A stretch of 58,810 bases of DNA, taken from NCBI RefSeq assembly GCF_007126775.1, contig NZ_SLAP01000109.1:1-58810 (forward strand), in the 5' to 3' direction. Both the position numbers and the translations under genes were made by a program. Positions 17,818 to 28,000 of this stretch are shown piece by piece. Numbering within the stretch: position 1 is the first letter of the stretch; each line of letters opens with the position of its first letter. The notes beneath the pieces are model-generated. The model saw only the letters and a program-made list of their open reading frames with translations. It searched no databases and was not told the DNA's origin. The stretch comes from Cecembia sp. (GTDB taxonomy: Bacteria; Bacteroidota; Bacteroidia; Cytophagales; Cyclobacteriaceae).

Positions 17818-19707
17818 ATGGCAACAGCTAACACAGCTACAAACAGTGCTGCTGCTCATGATCATCACGATCACGAGCATCACGATAATTTTATCACCAA
17901 ATATATCTTTACAACAGATCATAAAATGATCGGTAAGCAATTCTTGATTACCGGTATGTTGTGGGCATTTATTGGTGGATTAATGTCAGTTATTTTCAGG
18001 TTGCAATTAGGATTTCCTGATATGAATCTGGAATGGTTAAGGCCACTATTAGGAGGTTGGATAACTGCTGACGGAGCGTTGGATCCTGAATTCTATTTGG
18101 CCTTGGTAACAATGCACGGTACCATCATGGTGTTTTTTGTATTGACTGCCGGTTTGAGTGGTACATTTTCTAACTTCTTGATTCCACTTCAAATTGGTGC
18201 CCGTGATATGGCTTCCGGTTTCATGAATATGCTTTCATATTGGTTCTTCTTTGTATCCAGTGTGATTATGTTCATATCGTTATTTATTGAATCGGGACCA
18301 GCTTCAGGTGGTTGGGTGGTTTATCCCCCACTTTCTGCACTTGAGCAAGCAATGCCTGGTTCGGGACTTGGAATGACCTTATGGTTGATTGCAATGACAT
18401 TTTTCATAGCGTCTTCCTTATTGGGTGGTATCAATTATATCACCACTGTAATCAATTTGAGAACAAAAGGCATGTCATTTTCTAGGTTGCCTTTAACAAT
18501 ATGGGCTTTCTTTTTAACAGCCATTATAGGATTGTTATCATTTCCTGTTTTATTCTCAGCAGCATTGCTTTTAGTATTTGATAGAAGTTTTGGTACAAGT
18601 TTCTACTTGTCAGACATCTACATTGGCGGTGAAGCACTGCCCAACACTGGCGGTAGTCCAGTATTGTACCAGCACCTTTTCTGGTTCTTGGGTCACCCTG
18701 AAGTATACATTGTTTTGTTGCCAGCACTAGGTATTACTTCAGAGATTATAGCTACGAATTCCAGAAAACCAATATTCGGTTATAAAGCGATGGTGATATC
18801 CATGCTTGGTATCACGATTTTGTCTTTTGTGGTATGGGCACATCACATGTTCGTTTCGGGTATGAATCCATTCTTAGGATCCATATTTATGTTCCTGACA
18901 TTGATCATCGCTATTCCATCTGCTGTTAAGGTATTTAATTATCTGACTACATTATGGAGGGGAAATTTAATTTTCACGCCTGGAATGCTGTTTTCAATTG
19001 GTTTGGTTTCCTTCTTCATATCCGGAGGACTTACTGGAATTTTCCTTGGAAATTCAGCTATCGATATTCAATTACATGATACATACTTTGTGGTTGCGCA
19101 CTTCCACCTTGTGATGGGCTCAGCCTCTTTCTTTGGATTGATGGCGGGAGTTTATCATTGGTTTCCAAAAATGTTTGGTAGAATGATGGATGCAAGATTA
19201 GGATACGTGCATTTCTGGCTGACATTTATTGGGGTGTATTTGGTTTTCTTCCCAATGCATTATATAGGGATTGCAGGTTTTCCTAGGAGGTACTACTCTT
19301 GGACAACCTTTGAATTCACAAACATGTATACTGATTTGAATATGTTTGTATCTGTTGCCGCAATCATTACTTTCGCTGCACAGTTAATTTTTGTGTTCAA
19401 CTTCTTCTATTCCATGTACAGAGGAAGAGTTGCTACGCTAAATCCTTGGAGGTCCAATACTCTGGAGTGGACAACACCGCTTCACCCTGGGCATGGAAAC
19501 TGGCCTGGTGAAATACCCACAGTATACAGATGGCCATACGATTATTCTAAGCCCGGTGCAGAAGAGGACTATATTCCTCAGACTGTTCCTTTATCTGCCA
19601 CACCAGAGTCTAACCTTCCGCACGAACAGGAGTTAGTAAAACTCGAAAAAGAAATTATTGCAGATGAAGAGGCTGATTTAGTTGCGAATGAAGCAAGACA
19701 AGTTTAA
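17818..19707 (+). CDS. coxA: Cytochrome c oxidase subunit I
   Basis: A 629-residue heme-copper oxidase core, A family. CuB ligands are His 293 in GHPEVY, with Tyr 297 for the His-Tyr crosslink, and His 342/343 in WAHHMF. Heme ligands are His 428 and 430 in VAHFHLVMG and the His in TMHGTIM. Glu in GHPEVY indicates the A1 subtype. The N-terminus is His-rich before the first helix. The C-terminal tail is acidic. It starts 15 bp after coxB and its last 20 bases overlap ctaA. Confidence 0.96.
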   Translation: MATANTATNSAAAHDHHDHEHHDNFITKYIFTTDHKMIGKQFLITGMLWAFIGGLMSVIFRLQLGFPDMNLEWLRPLLGGWITADGALDPEFYLALVTMHGTIMVFFVLTAGLSGTFSNFLIPLQIGARDMASGFMNMLSYWFFFVSSVIMFISLFIESGPASGGWVVYPPLSALEQAMPGSGLGMTLWLIAMTFFIASSLLGGINYITTVINLRTKGMSFSRLPLTIWAFFLTAIIGLLSFPVLFSAALLLVFDRSFGTSFYLSDIYIGGEALPNTGGSPVLYQHLFWFLGHPEVYIVLLPALGITSEIIATNSRKPIFGYKAMVISMLGITILSFVVWAHHMFVSGMNPFLGSIFMFLTLIIAIPSAVKVFNYLTTLWRGNLIFTPGMLFSIGLVSFFISGGLTGIFLGNSAIDIQLHDTYFVVAHFHLVMGSASFFGLMAGVYHWFPKMFGRMMDARLGYVHFWLTFIGVYLVFFPMHYIGIAGFPRRYYSWTTFEFTNMYTDLNMFVSVAAIITFAAQLIFVFNFFYSMYRGRVATLNPWRSNTLEWTTPLHPGHGNWPGEIPTVYRWPYDYSKPGAEEDYIPQTVPLSATPESNLPHEQELVKLEKEIIADEEADLVANEARQV

Positions 19708-20770
19708 AAATATAAGTAGCTTCCGCAGGATCTCATTGATCACTGTGGTAGCTGTTTATTTTCTGATTTTAATCGGCGGGGTTGTTAGGAGTACTGGCTC
19801 AGGAATGGGTTGTCCGGATTGGCCGAAATGTTTTGGGAGCTGGGTTCCACCTACAAGTGTGGATCAGCTCCCAAATGATTATCAGGACATTTACTTAGCC
19901 AAAAGGGTTAAGAAAAACGAGGGTTTCGCTGCTCAATTAGAGGGCCTTGGTTTTAAAAGTAAAGCGGAAGAAATAAAAAATGATCCGACAATACTTATTG
20001 AAGAAGAATTCAATGCAGTAAAAACCTGGATAGAATATGTCAATAGGTTAATTGGTGCGGTGATTGGGTTATTAATCTTATTTACATTCTATCGCTCTAT
20101 AGCGCTTTGGTCGTTAGATAAAGGAATAACCTTACTGTCTTTCTTTAACCTTGTTCTCGTTTTATTCCAAGCATGGATTGGATCTATAGTAGTATCTACC
20201 AATTTACTCCCTTGGATGATAACTGTACATATGCTCTTGGCCTTATTGATTGTATGCTTATTGCTGTATACTCACTACAGGTCTTACAGATTAAAATATC
20301 CCGTACAGTTTAAAACAGAAAAGCCTGGTCTATTGTATGGGATCATGTTATTGAGCATCCTTCTAATGGTGGTTCAGGTGGTTATGGGGACCCAAGTAAG
20401 GGAAGCTGTGGACACAGTAGCCTTCCAAATGGGCAATATGATGAGGGGTGAATGGATTGATATGTTGGGAATTACTTTCCTTGTTCATAGGTCTTATTCG
20501 CTGTTATTATTGGGTTTGACCCTGTTTTTTGTATACAAAGTATATAAATACAGTCTAAGGAATGTCAGCCTGTTTAAATGGACGCAGGCCTATGGATTGG
20601 TGGTATTGGTTGAGATTGGTTCAGGTGTGGGAATGGCTTATTTTGCTATTCCAGCTTTCCTTCAACCGATTCACCTACTATTTGGATCCTTGATTATTGG
20701 GATTCAATTTGTGATTCTTTTATTGTTAAAAGATCAAAAAAAATTAAATGTTGAAAAAATCGTTTCATGA
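19688..20770 (+). CDS. ctaA: Heme A synthase (COX15/CtaA)
   Basis: A 360-residue eight-helix membrane protein that oxidises heme O to heme A for the oxidase encoded next to it. The RSTGSGMGCPDWPKCFG segment near residue 35-50 is diagnostic. Further conserved His residues lie in TVHMLL, VHRSYS and QPIHLL. ATG at 19688 is inside the end of coxA, a 20-bp overlap that suggests translational coupling. A TTG two codons earlier is less likely. Confidence 0.93.
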   Translation: MKQDKFKNISSFRRISLITVVAVYFLILIGGVVRSTGSGMGCPDWPKCFGSWVPPTSVDQLPNDYQDIYLAKRVKKNEGFAAQLEGLGFKSKAEEIKNDPTILIEEEFNAVKTWIEYVNRLIGAVIGLLILFTFYRSIALWSLDKGITLLSFFNLVLVLFQAWIGSIVVSTNLLPWMITVHMLLALLIVCLLLYTHYRSYRLKYPVQFKTEKPGLLYGIMLLSILLMVVQVVMGTQVREAVDTVAFQMGNMMRGEWIDMLGITFLVHRSYSLLLLGLTLFFVYKVYKYSLRNVSLFKWTQAYGLVVLVEIGSGVGMAYFAIPAFLQPIHLLFGSLIIGIQFVILLLLKDQKKLNVEKIVS

Positions 20771-21669
20771 GAGCGCTTAATATATCCGATACTGCATTAT
20801 TTGAATTACTGACCTTAAGGGCCAAGGCTTACTTTGAGTTGGTAAAGTTCAGACTTTCTGCTTTGGTCACCTTTTCTGCTGCTTTTGGCTTTATTTTAGG
20901 TGATTCCGGAACTTTTTTTTCCTGGGGGTCTTTTGTAGCCCTTATTATTGGAGGTTTCCTAATCACAGGAGCTTCTGGTGCAGCCAATGAAATACTGGAA
21001 AGGGATTACGATAAATTGATGAAGAGAACTCAGAATAGGCCCTTGCCTCTGAATCAGATATCTCTTCAAGAAGCCTATTGGTTTACCTTTATCGTAGGGT
21101 TTACTGGTATCGGGATTTTATGGCTGTTTACCAATCCGCTGACAACGGCTCTAGGGGTATTGAGCATGATATTGTATATCTTCGTTTATACACCTCTTAA
21201 GCGTGTAGGTCCAATTGCGGTATTTGTTGGTGCGATTCCTGGAGCTATGCCACCGCTTTTGGGTTGGACTGCAGCTACTGGAATGATCGGTCATGAGGCC
21301 TTGATCTTATTTGGTATTCAGTTTATTTGGCAATTTCCCCATTTTTGGGCAATTGCATGGGTTAGTGATGAAGATTATAAAAAAGCAGGATTTAAGTTGC
21401 TACCAAGTGGTGGTAAGAAGGACTTGAATACGGCTATTCAGATAATGATTTATACATTATTTTTATTGCCTTTAGGACTATTGCCTACTTACTTTGGATT
21501 AACAGGTCTGAATTCCGGCATTGTTGCCACTGTTTGTGGCGTGCTTTTCCTGGCGCAGACCTTTTCACATATGAGAGATTGTTCGAGGAAATCAGCGCTT
21601 AAGATCATGTTTGGATCCTTCTTGTATTTGCCTATAGTTCAGATTGCGTATTTGTTGGATAAGATTTAA
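20767..21669 (+). CDS. ctaB: Protoheme IX farnesyltransferase (heme O synthase)
   Basis: A 300-residue UbiA-family prenyltransferase that adds farnesyl to heme B. The Asp-rich site is ANEILERDYDKLMKRTQNRP, with the second one around WVSDEDYKKAGFKLLP. It overlaps ctaA by an ATGA, so the two heme A pathway enzymes are co-translated. About nine helices. Confidence 0.95.
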   Translation: MRALNISDTALFELLTLRAKAYFELVKFRLSALVTFSAAFGFILGDSGTFFSWGSFVALIIGGFLITGASGAANEILERDYDKLMKRTQNRPLPLNQISLQEAYWFTFIVGFTGIGILWLFTNPLTTALGVLSMILYIFVYTPLKRVGPIAVFVGAIPGAMPPLLGWTAATGMIGHEALILFGIQFIWQFPHFWAIAWVSDEDYKKAGFKLLPSGGKKDLNTAIQIMIYTLFLLPLGLLPTYFGLTGLNSGIVATVCGVLFLAQTFSHMRDCSRKSALKIMFGSFLYLPIVQIAYLLDKI

Positions 21670-21671
21670 AG

Positions 21672-22253
21672 ATGGAAGAAAAATTCGCATATGTAGAAGG
21701 TGCCGAGCAACCTATAGCCATGCACCCTAAGAAGTTTGCCTTATGGCTATTCATAGTCAGCGTGGTAATGATATTTGCTTCACTTACAAGTGCTTATATT
21801 GTGAGGCAGTCAGAGGGGAATTGGTTGGAATTTGATCTTCCTGTTATATTTTGGTATTCATCTGTTGTGATTGTATTGAGCAGTGTGACCCTTCATTATG
21901 CCTACACCGCTGCAAAGAAGGATGAGTTGTCCAAAATACGGTTGGGGATGATTCTTACCAGTATTCTTGGGGTAATCTTCCTTGTCGCCCAGTGGTACAG
22001 CTGGGTTGCCCTCGTGGACAGAGATGTGTTTTTTGTAGGAAATCCTGCAGGCTCATTTCTTTACGTTTTTACAGGTTTGCATGCAATACACTTGATTAGT
22101 GGTGTGATATTTCTAATTATTGTATTAATTTCGTCCTTTAGATATAAAGTACATTCCAAAAATATGAATGCCATGGAAATGTGTGTAACCTACTGGCATT
22201 TTTTGGGCGGACTTTGGCTTTATCTCTTTATGTTCTTATTATTAAATCATTAA
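21672..22253 (+). CDS. Cytochrome c oxidase subunit III, first copy
   Basis: A 193-residue heme-copper oxidase subunit III with five helices. The GLHAIHLISG and TYWHFLGGLWLYLF segments are typical. Short, five-helix forms such as this often occur with a second longer copy in Bacteroidota, as here. Confidence 0.9.
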   Translation: MEEKFAYVEGAEQPIAMHPKKFALWLFIVSVVMIFASLTSAYIVRQSEGNWLEFDLPVIFWYSSVVIVLSSVTLHYAYTAAKKDELSKIRLGMILTSILGVIFLVAQWYSWVALVDRDVFFVGNPAGSFLYVFTGLHAIHLISGVIFLIIVLISSFRYKVHSKNMNAMEMCVTYWHFLGGLWLYLFMFLLLNH

Positions 22254-22279
22254 ACTAATATACTGTTAAATTATAGATT

Positions 22280-23056
22280 ATGTCAACGACTGCAACTGCT
22301 GCGGGTGTAAGCCCCAAAAGAGGAATCTGGGGAGGTGGTAACGAACCTCTGAAAGCCAGCTACGGGAAACTAATGATGTGGTTCTTCCTTTTGTCTGATA
22401 TATTCACATTTGCAGCCTTCTTGGTGGCATATGCTGCTATCAGGGTAAGTTACCCGGGATATGCCGGTCCTGAAGAAGCTTTTATAGGATCTAACGAATA
22501 CTGGCCAATACCAGAACTTGTTTTTGACGCTATTCCGTTTTTTCATGGAGTCCATATTCCATTGGCGTTTGTTGGATTGATGACTTTCATTTTAATTATG
22601 AGTTCTGTTACCATGGTACTTGCGGTGGAAGCAGGTCATAGAAATGACAGAAATGATGTGGTTAAGTGGCTATTATGGACACTTTTGGGAGGGATTACCT
22701 TCTTAAGTTGTCAAGCATGGGAATGGTCACACTTTATCCACGGAACCGAAGGAGGTTCCATGCTCACTTATGTGAATAGAATGGGTCAAGTAGTAACTGA
22801 AACAGTATATGGTGCCAATTTATTTGTCAATGAGTATGGCCCTGTTGCTTTCGCCCAATTGTTTTTCTTCATTACAGGCTTCCACGGATTCCACGTAACA
22901 ATCGGTGTTTTCCTATTGTTCTTAGCTTTCTACCAGGCTGCTGTTGGAGTATACGAAAGAAGAGGACATTATGAAATGGTAGAAAAAATCGGTTTGTACT
23001 GGCACTTTGTAGATTTGGTGTGGGTATTTGTATTTACGTTCTTCTATTTGATCTAA
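22280..23056 (+). CDS. Cytochrome c oxidase subunit III, second copy
   Basis: A 258-residue subunit III with an extra internal loop compared with the preceding paralogue. Signature parts are GFHGFHVTIGVFLL and LYWHFVDLVWVFVF, and an Ala/Thr-rich N-terminus. It and the previous gene may form a pair in the complex or substitute for each other; the sequence cannot decide. Confidence 0.91.
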   Translation: MSTTATAAGVSPKRGIWGGGNEPLKASYGKLMMWFFLLSDIFTFAAFLVAYAAIRVSYPGYAGPEEAFIGSNEYWPIPELVFDAIPFFHGVHIPLAFVGLMTFILIMSSVTMVLAVEAGHRNDRNDVVKWLLWTLLGGITFLSCQAWEWSHFIHGTEGGSMLTYVNRMGQVVTETVYGANLFVNEYGPVAFAQLFFFITGFHGFHVTIGVFLLFLAFYQAAVGVYERRGHYEMVEKIGLYWHFVDLVWVFVFTFFYLI

Positions 23057-23074
23057 CGCATAAATTTGAATAAC

Positions 23075-23404
23075 ATGGCATTACAAGAAAATAAATCAAG
23101 CTTGGAAATTATCCCAAGAAATGAAGAGAAAATAAAAAAGATTTGGAAAACGGCAGGTATTCTTTTGCTTTTGACAAGTATAGAATTCGTTTTTGCTTTT
23201 ACACTTCCAAGAGGGATTTTATTGTATTTGATTTTCGTAGGCTTAACCATATGGAAAGCAAAATATATCATGATGGATTTCATGCACCTGGGTGAGGAAG
23301 CCAAACCGCTTTTCTATTCCATTGTGGTTCCTTTGATATTCTTAGTATGGTTAGTAATTGCCTTGATGCGTGAAGGTGCAGACATTTTCATGATCAGGTG
23401 GTAA
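23075..23404 (+). CDS. Cytochrome c oxidase subunit IV
   Basis: A 109-residue three-helix protein of the prokaryotic subunit IV (CtaF/CyoD-like) family, ending the oxidase structural genes. IWKAKYIMMDFMHLGE is the typical middle stretch. ATG at 23075 is preferred over an in-frame TTG at 23066. A strong hairpin follows directly. Confidence 0.87.
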   Translation: MALQENKSSLEIIPRNEEKIKKIWKTAGILLLLTSIEFVFAFTLPRGILLYLIFVGLTIWKAKYIMMDFMHLGEEAKPLFYSIVVPLIFLVWLVIALMREGADIFMIRW

Positions 23405-23423
23405 TTTGACCAAAAAGTATGTT

Positions 23424-23463
23424 AAAAATCAGGTTGGAGAAGGAATCTTCAACCTGATTTTTT
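23424..23463 (+). terminator. Terminator behind subunit IV gene
   Basis: AAATCAGGTTG pairs with CAACCTGATTT (11 bp) followed by T residues. It separates the structural genes from the sco/DUF420 group and may give partial read-through, since no clear promoter is seen before sco. Confidence 0.85.
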
Positions 23464-23484
23464 GTTATAGTACAAAACTCAAAT

Positions 23485-24150
23485 ATGAAAGGTGTAAGAA
23501 TTCTTCAGGGCTTGGTGTTGGTTTGTATTTTGATGATACCTGTATTGGTCATTGTTTTCTTAAAATCCTTTGGGACCAATTATTATGATATCCCCGTTTT
23601 TTTTGAAAAAGGTGTTGAAAATCCATTTCAGGAATGTGATGTTAGTGAAAATGACCAGCATTATATACCGGATTTTGAATTGATCTCACATCAAAATATA
23701 AGCATGGGAAGAAAAGAGATGGAAGGTAAAATCACCATTGTTGATTTTTTCTTTACTTCCTGCCCAAGTATATGTCCCGTGATGAGTGCTGAAATGGAAA
23801 GGGTCGATGATGCCTTTAGGGATATCGATGAAGTCCAAATTTACTCCATTTCGATTGATCCGGAATATGATACCCCAGAGGTCCTACAAGCCTATGCTGA
23901 AAGGCATAACGCCACTCCTGGGAAATGGCAATTTCTCACAGGGGACAAAGAACGGATCTACGATTTGGCCCGCTGTGGCTTTATTTTGCCTACCCTTGAT
24001 GGCTATGGAGAGCCTGATGATTTTGTGCACAGCGATAAGTTTGTACTCGTGGATGAATTGGGTAGGATCAGAGGGTACTACAGTGGTACCAACAGAGAAG
24101 ATGTGGACCTTTTGATATTGGAAACAAAAATTTTATTACATGGAAAATAA
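23485..24150 (+). CDS. SCO1/SenC copper chaperone
   Basis: A 221-residue thioredoxin-fold protein anchored by one N-terminal helix (about 7-27). It delivers copper to CuA of subunit II. The copper ligands are Cys 93 and Cys 97 (TSCPSIC) and His 182 (VHSDKF). Its 3' end overlaps the next gene by 11 bp. Confidence 0.93.
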   Translation: MKGVRILQGLVLVCILMIPVLVIVFLKSFGTNYYDIPVFFEKGVENPFQECDVSENDQHYIPDFELISHQNISMGRKEMEGKITIVDFFFTSCPSICPVMSAEMERVDDAFRDIDEVQIYSISIDPEYDTPEVLQAYAERHNATPGKWQFLTGDKERIYDLARCGFILPTLDGYGEPDDFVHSDKFVLVDELGRIRGYYSGTNREDVDLLILETKILLHGK

Positions 24151-24694
24151 CAGTTTAATTCAAGAGCGGGACAATAAGGGAATGCTTAAAATCATTACCG
24201 CAATTGCAATCATTGTGCCTGTAGTGGTAGCAGTTCTTTTGTTTATGCCATCCAAAATAGACCTGGCCAGTGAATGGGTATTCTTTCTTCCCCACCTCAA
24301 TGCGGTCATCAATACAGCTGCTACAGTAGCTTTGGTTATGGCTTTGGTTTTCATTAAGCAGAACAATATTGCGCTGCATAAAGCAGCCATGACCGTGGCA
24401 TTTGGGCTAGGTGCTATTTTTCTGGTTTCCTATGTAATTTACCATGCTGCTGCTGAAAGTACTGTATATGGAGGAGAAGGGTGGATTCGACCTGTATACT
24501 ATTTTATTTTAATCAGCCATATTATTTTGGCAGCAGTTGCGTTATTCCCTATCCTTTTGGCCTATTATTATGGCTATACGGATCAAAGACCTAAGCACAA
24601 AAAAATTGTTAAATTTGCTTATCCTATCTGGTTGTACGTAACCGTTACCGGTGTATTGGTTTACTTGATGATCAGTCCGTATTATAACTTTTAA
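24140..24694 (+). CDS. DUF420 membrane protein (CtaM-like)
   Basis: A 184-residue membrane protein of the DUF420 family, with about five helices and several conserved His residues (LPHLNAV, ALHKAAM, YHAAAES, ISHIIL). Family members adjoin oxidase genes, and CtaM of Staphylococcus is needed for oxidase function, so an assembly role is likely. It overlaps sco by 11 bp and is followed by the small CxxC protein. Confidence 0.88.
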   Translation: MENNSLIQERDNKGMLKIITAIAIIVPVVVAVLLFMPSKIDLASEWVFFLPHLNAVINTAATVALVMALVFIKQNNIALHKAAMTVAFGLGAIFLVSYVIYHAAAESTVYGGEGWIRPVYYFILISHIILAAVALFPILLAYYYGYTDQRPKHKKIVKFAYPIWLYVTVTGVLVYLMISPYYNF

Positions 24695-24725
24695 ACTAAT
24701 TTTCTGAAAACATCGTTCTAATCAT

Positions 24726-24995
24726 ATGATGAAGTCGTTAAAAATAGGCCTATTTGTGTTGGTCTTTAACCTTTCTGGATATTTCTCAACTGCATATGCC
24801 CAATGTGCCATGTGCAGGGCTACGGTGGAGAATAATATCAGTAATGGCGAGACTTCTATAGGGGCAGGTTTAAATATGGGTATTCTGTACTTACTCATCA
24901 TGCCTTATCTTGCTGCGATGGTTATTGGATTTCTCTGGTACCGAAATGCTAAAAAGAGAAAAGGAAAATTTGTCTTTTACGGAGATAAATTCTGA
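24726..24995 (+). CDS. Small exported membrane protein with CxxC motif
   Basis: An 89-residue protein with a signal sequence ending in YAQ, then CAMC (Cys 27 and 30), a short polar loop, a membrane helix (about 49-68), and a basic C-terminus. It ends the oxidase block, 31 bp after DUF420. The placement and the mature N-terminal CxxC suggest a role in metal or disulfide handling during oxidase assembly; no function is established that I know of. A second ATG one codon later is equally possible. Confidence 0.75.
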   Translation: MMKSLKIGLFVLVFNLSGYFSTAYAQCAMCRATVENNISNGETSIGAGLNMGILYLLIMPYLAAMVIGFLWYRNAKKRKGKFVFYGDKF

Positions 24996-24998
24996 TTT

Positions 24999-25034
24999 AA
25001 AAAAGCAAAGTTGACAATCAAACTTTGCTTTTTT
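24999..25034 (+). terminator. Terminator of the oxidase biogenesis block
   Basis: AAAAAAGCAAAGTT pairs with AACTTTGCTTTTTT around an 8-nt loop and ends in T residues, 4 bp after the stop codon at 24995. Confidence 0.92.
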
Positions 25035-25049
25035 ACTTTTATCCTTCTT

Positions 25050-28000
25050 ATGTTAAAGAAAAAAAGAACCCTTCTTCTTCTAACCATTATAGCAATTGGA
25101 TTATTGCTCGCATTTAATTTTTTTATTAGTGGAAGGGAAAGCGCTGAAGTTTATTCCAAGACTGTCAGCAAAAAGGTCCAGCAGGTGCTTCAAGCATTTG
25201 ATGATGATTTTATTGAGCTTTTAATGCAGAATCGTCCTGAAGAACCACTTTCATTTGGACGGTTGTCGATAGATGCGCAGCATCCATATTTTATTTTTGA
25301 GGATAATGGTAATCTTATTTATTGGTCTGACTTTACTTTTTTACCCGACTTTGATATCATAAAGGATCGTGTCAATGCTTATATTTATGAGGACCGTCAA
25401 GGCATTTATTTCTCAAAAATCAGGCGTTTTACCAGAAATGAAAAAGGATATTGGCTGGTACAGTCCTATCCTCTTTATTTCAAAAGGGAAATTCAGAATG
25501 AATTTCTTCAAACCGGTTTTAACAAAGCTGTTTTTGGAAATGATTTTTTAAGTATCTCACCTCAAAAAGAAGAAGGGTATGAGGAGATTATCAATGAAAG
25601 GGGAGAATATCTTTTCTCAGTTGCCTTTGAGGAAGGTTATGAACCTGTGGAGCAGACCAATAATATCACTTTATTGGTTTTTTTCTTTTCTCTTTTATCC
25701 CTCGTTCTTATTTTGGGTTATGAATTCATAAAAACACTTTGGATAAAAGGGCAGGGCCTTGCTGCCGTTTTCTACACAGCTGCTATTTTAGTTGCCATTC
25801 GTTCCTTGATGTTGTTTTTCGGTTTTCCTCAGGATTATTTTGATTTTGAACTTTTTGATTCAAGCAGGTATGCATCTTCCTGGTTAAACCCAAGCTTGGG
25901 AGACCTTTTACTTAATGTGCTTTGTTTTGCAGTGCTATTTTCATTGATGCTTGCTTTTATTAGGTTAAAGACATTTGTTAACCTAATTGCCTCTTTGAAA
26001 AACAGCTTCAGCAAATGGTTCTTTTTCATTCTGGTGTATGCGGTAGCATTGATCCTGCTCGTGGTTTTTTATGGACTTTACATCAATATTCTTAGTAATT
26101 CCCAATGGGAATTGAACATCCTAAGTTTACCCTCTTTGGATTACCTGAAAATGATAAGTTTGTTTATCATATTTTTAGGAGCAGCGGGATACACCCTTTT
26201 TTCCATTATGGGACTGAGTTTGGTGTTGGATGATAAAAAAGAGGATAAAGTTTATGCATTGAAAGTTTTGCTCTTATTCTCTTTACCTATTGTTATTCTA
26301 CTTCTGTTTTATAATTGGGTACACCTTTTGGCTTTTATTACCCATATCATTTTTTTGGTGTCTATCATCACCTTTGATTTATATAAAAATATATTTAAAC
26401 TTGGTTTAAACACCTTTTTGACCTTCTTTTTTGCTTGTCTGATTACGGCAATAATTGCCGGTATAGCCTCACATGATGTGTTCTTGAAAAAACAGTTGCA
26501 GTCTAAAATTAGGTTTGGAACACAGCAACTGGCTGAAAGTGATGTAATGGCCGAGTTTTTTCTTTCTGATATTATGGAAAGGATCAGACAAGATCTTTTT
26601 ATAAAAAATGCCCTTTCAGATCCCTTTCAATCAAAGGAACAAATAGAAAGAAAAATCCGGAGAATTCACATGACCAATTACTTCGATCAATATGCATTGA
26701 GAGTTAAGGTGTTCAACGCTTCAGGAGAGAATGTATTGAGCCGCAGTGATGAGGAGACTTTGGAAACTTTACGAATTAGCTATGTAAACAGTGATTACCT
26801 TACTGCTGTGAGGAACCTGTATTTTATCAAAGGGAATGAAGAGAAGATGGGTAATCAATATTTTGCTTTTATACCGCTCTTCAGAGAGGACTTATTAATT
26901 GGAACCATCTATCTTGAATTAAAACAGCTTAGAATCCTTCCAGGGTCAGTGTTTCCCAAGCTTTTGATGGATAAAAATTACCTTTCTGGCCTGAATGAAA
27001 CCAATTACGATTATGCAGTTTTCCAAGATACTGAGTTACTGTATTCGGTTGGAGTTTTCAATTATAGAGCTGATGATTTTGTAGAACTTTTGGATTCACC
27101 CAACCTATTCAATACCGGAATCTATAAAAAAAAGTACCACCATTTTGGAGTCAGCAGTGAGGATAAAATCATCGTTGTATCCTCTTCCATGTACTCTCTT
27201 TATTATATTCTGGCAGATATTTCATTGTTTTTTCTTTCATTTATTTTATTGACACTTTTAAGCTTGGGTGTTTATTCTTTATTGCGGGGGTTGAAAACTT
27301 TTAATTTCAATTATGCAACGAAGTTACAGATGTACCTCAACTTTGCTTTTTTCTTTCCTATTTTAATTATTTCTGCCATTATCTTAGGACTTTTGACCAG
27401 TTCTTATCAGGAAGAACTGCACAGACAATATTTTCAAAAAGCGACTTTGGTCAAAGACAACCTGGCAGGTATGTTGGAAAGGATGCAGGCAGGGGTTGCG
27501 GATCGGGATGATTTCATTGAAATGGTCAATAGTCTGGCGAGTACCACCAACCTTGAGATCAACGTATACAATGATCAAGGCTATCTGATGACCAGCTCGC
27601 AGCCCAATATTTTTGATAAACGGGTCTTATCAAAAAACATCAATCCGAAAGCAATTGTTGCTTTGATAGAGGGGCAAAATAACCTTGCATTGATGGCGGA
27701 AAAGGTAGGCTCTTTGAGTTACAAAACCGTGTATGCTGCAGTAAGGTCTTCTGATGGACAGGATATCCAGGCTATTGTATCGATTCCATTTTTTGAATCT
27801 GAAAATGAACTGGATATGTTAATAGCAGATGTGCTGAGCAACATTCTCAATATATTTGTTTTGGTATTTATCATTTTCCTATTTGTATCCTATTTTGTGT
27901 CAAAAAATCTCACATTTCCATTTAAGCTCTTAACCCAAAAGTTGAAGGTTACTGATCTGGAAAACAATGAACCCATGTACTGGCCTGCAAGAGATGAAAT

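Noticed and set aside
25011-25049. Upstream TTG start of the giant kinase
   Set aside because: It lies in the loop and 3' arm of a strong terminator of the previous operon; the ATG at 25050 starts the first membrane helix.
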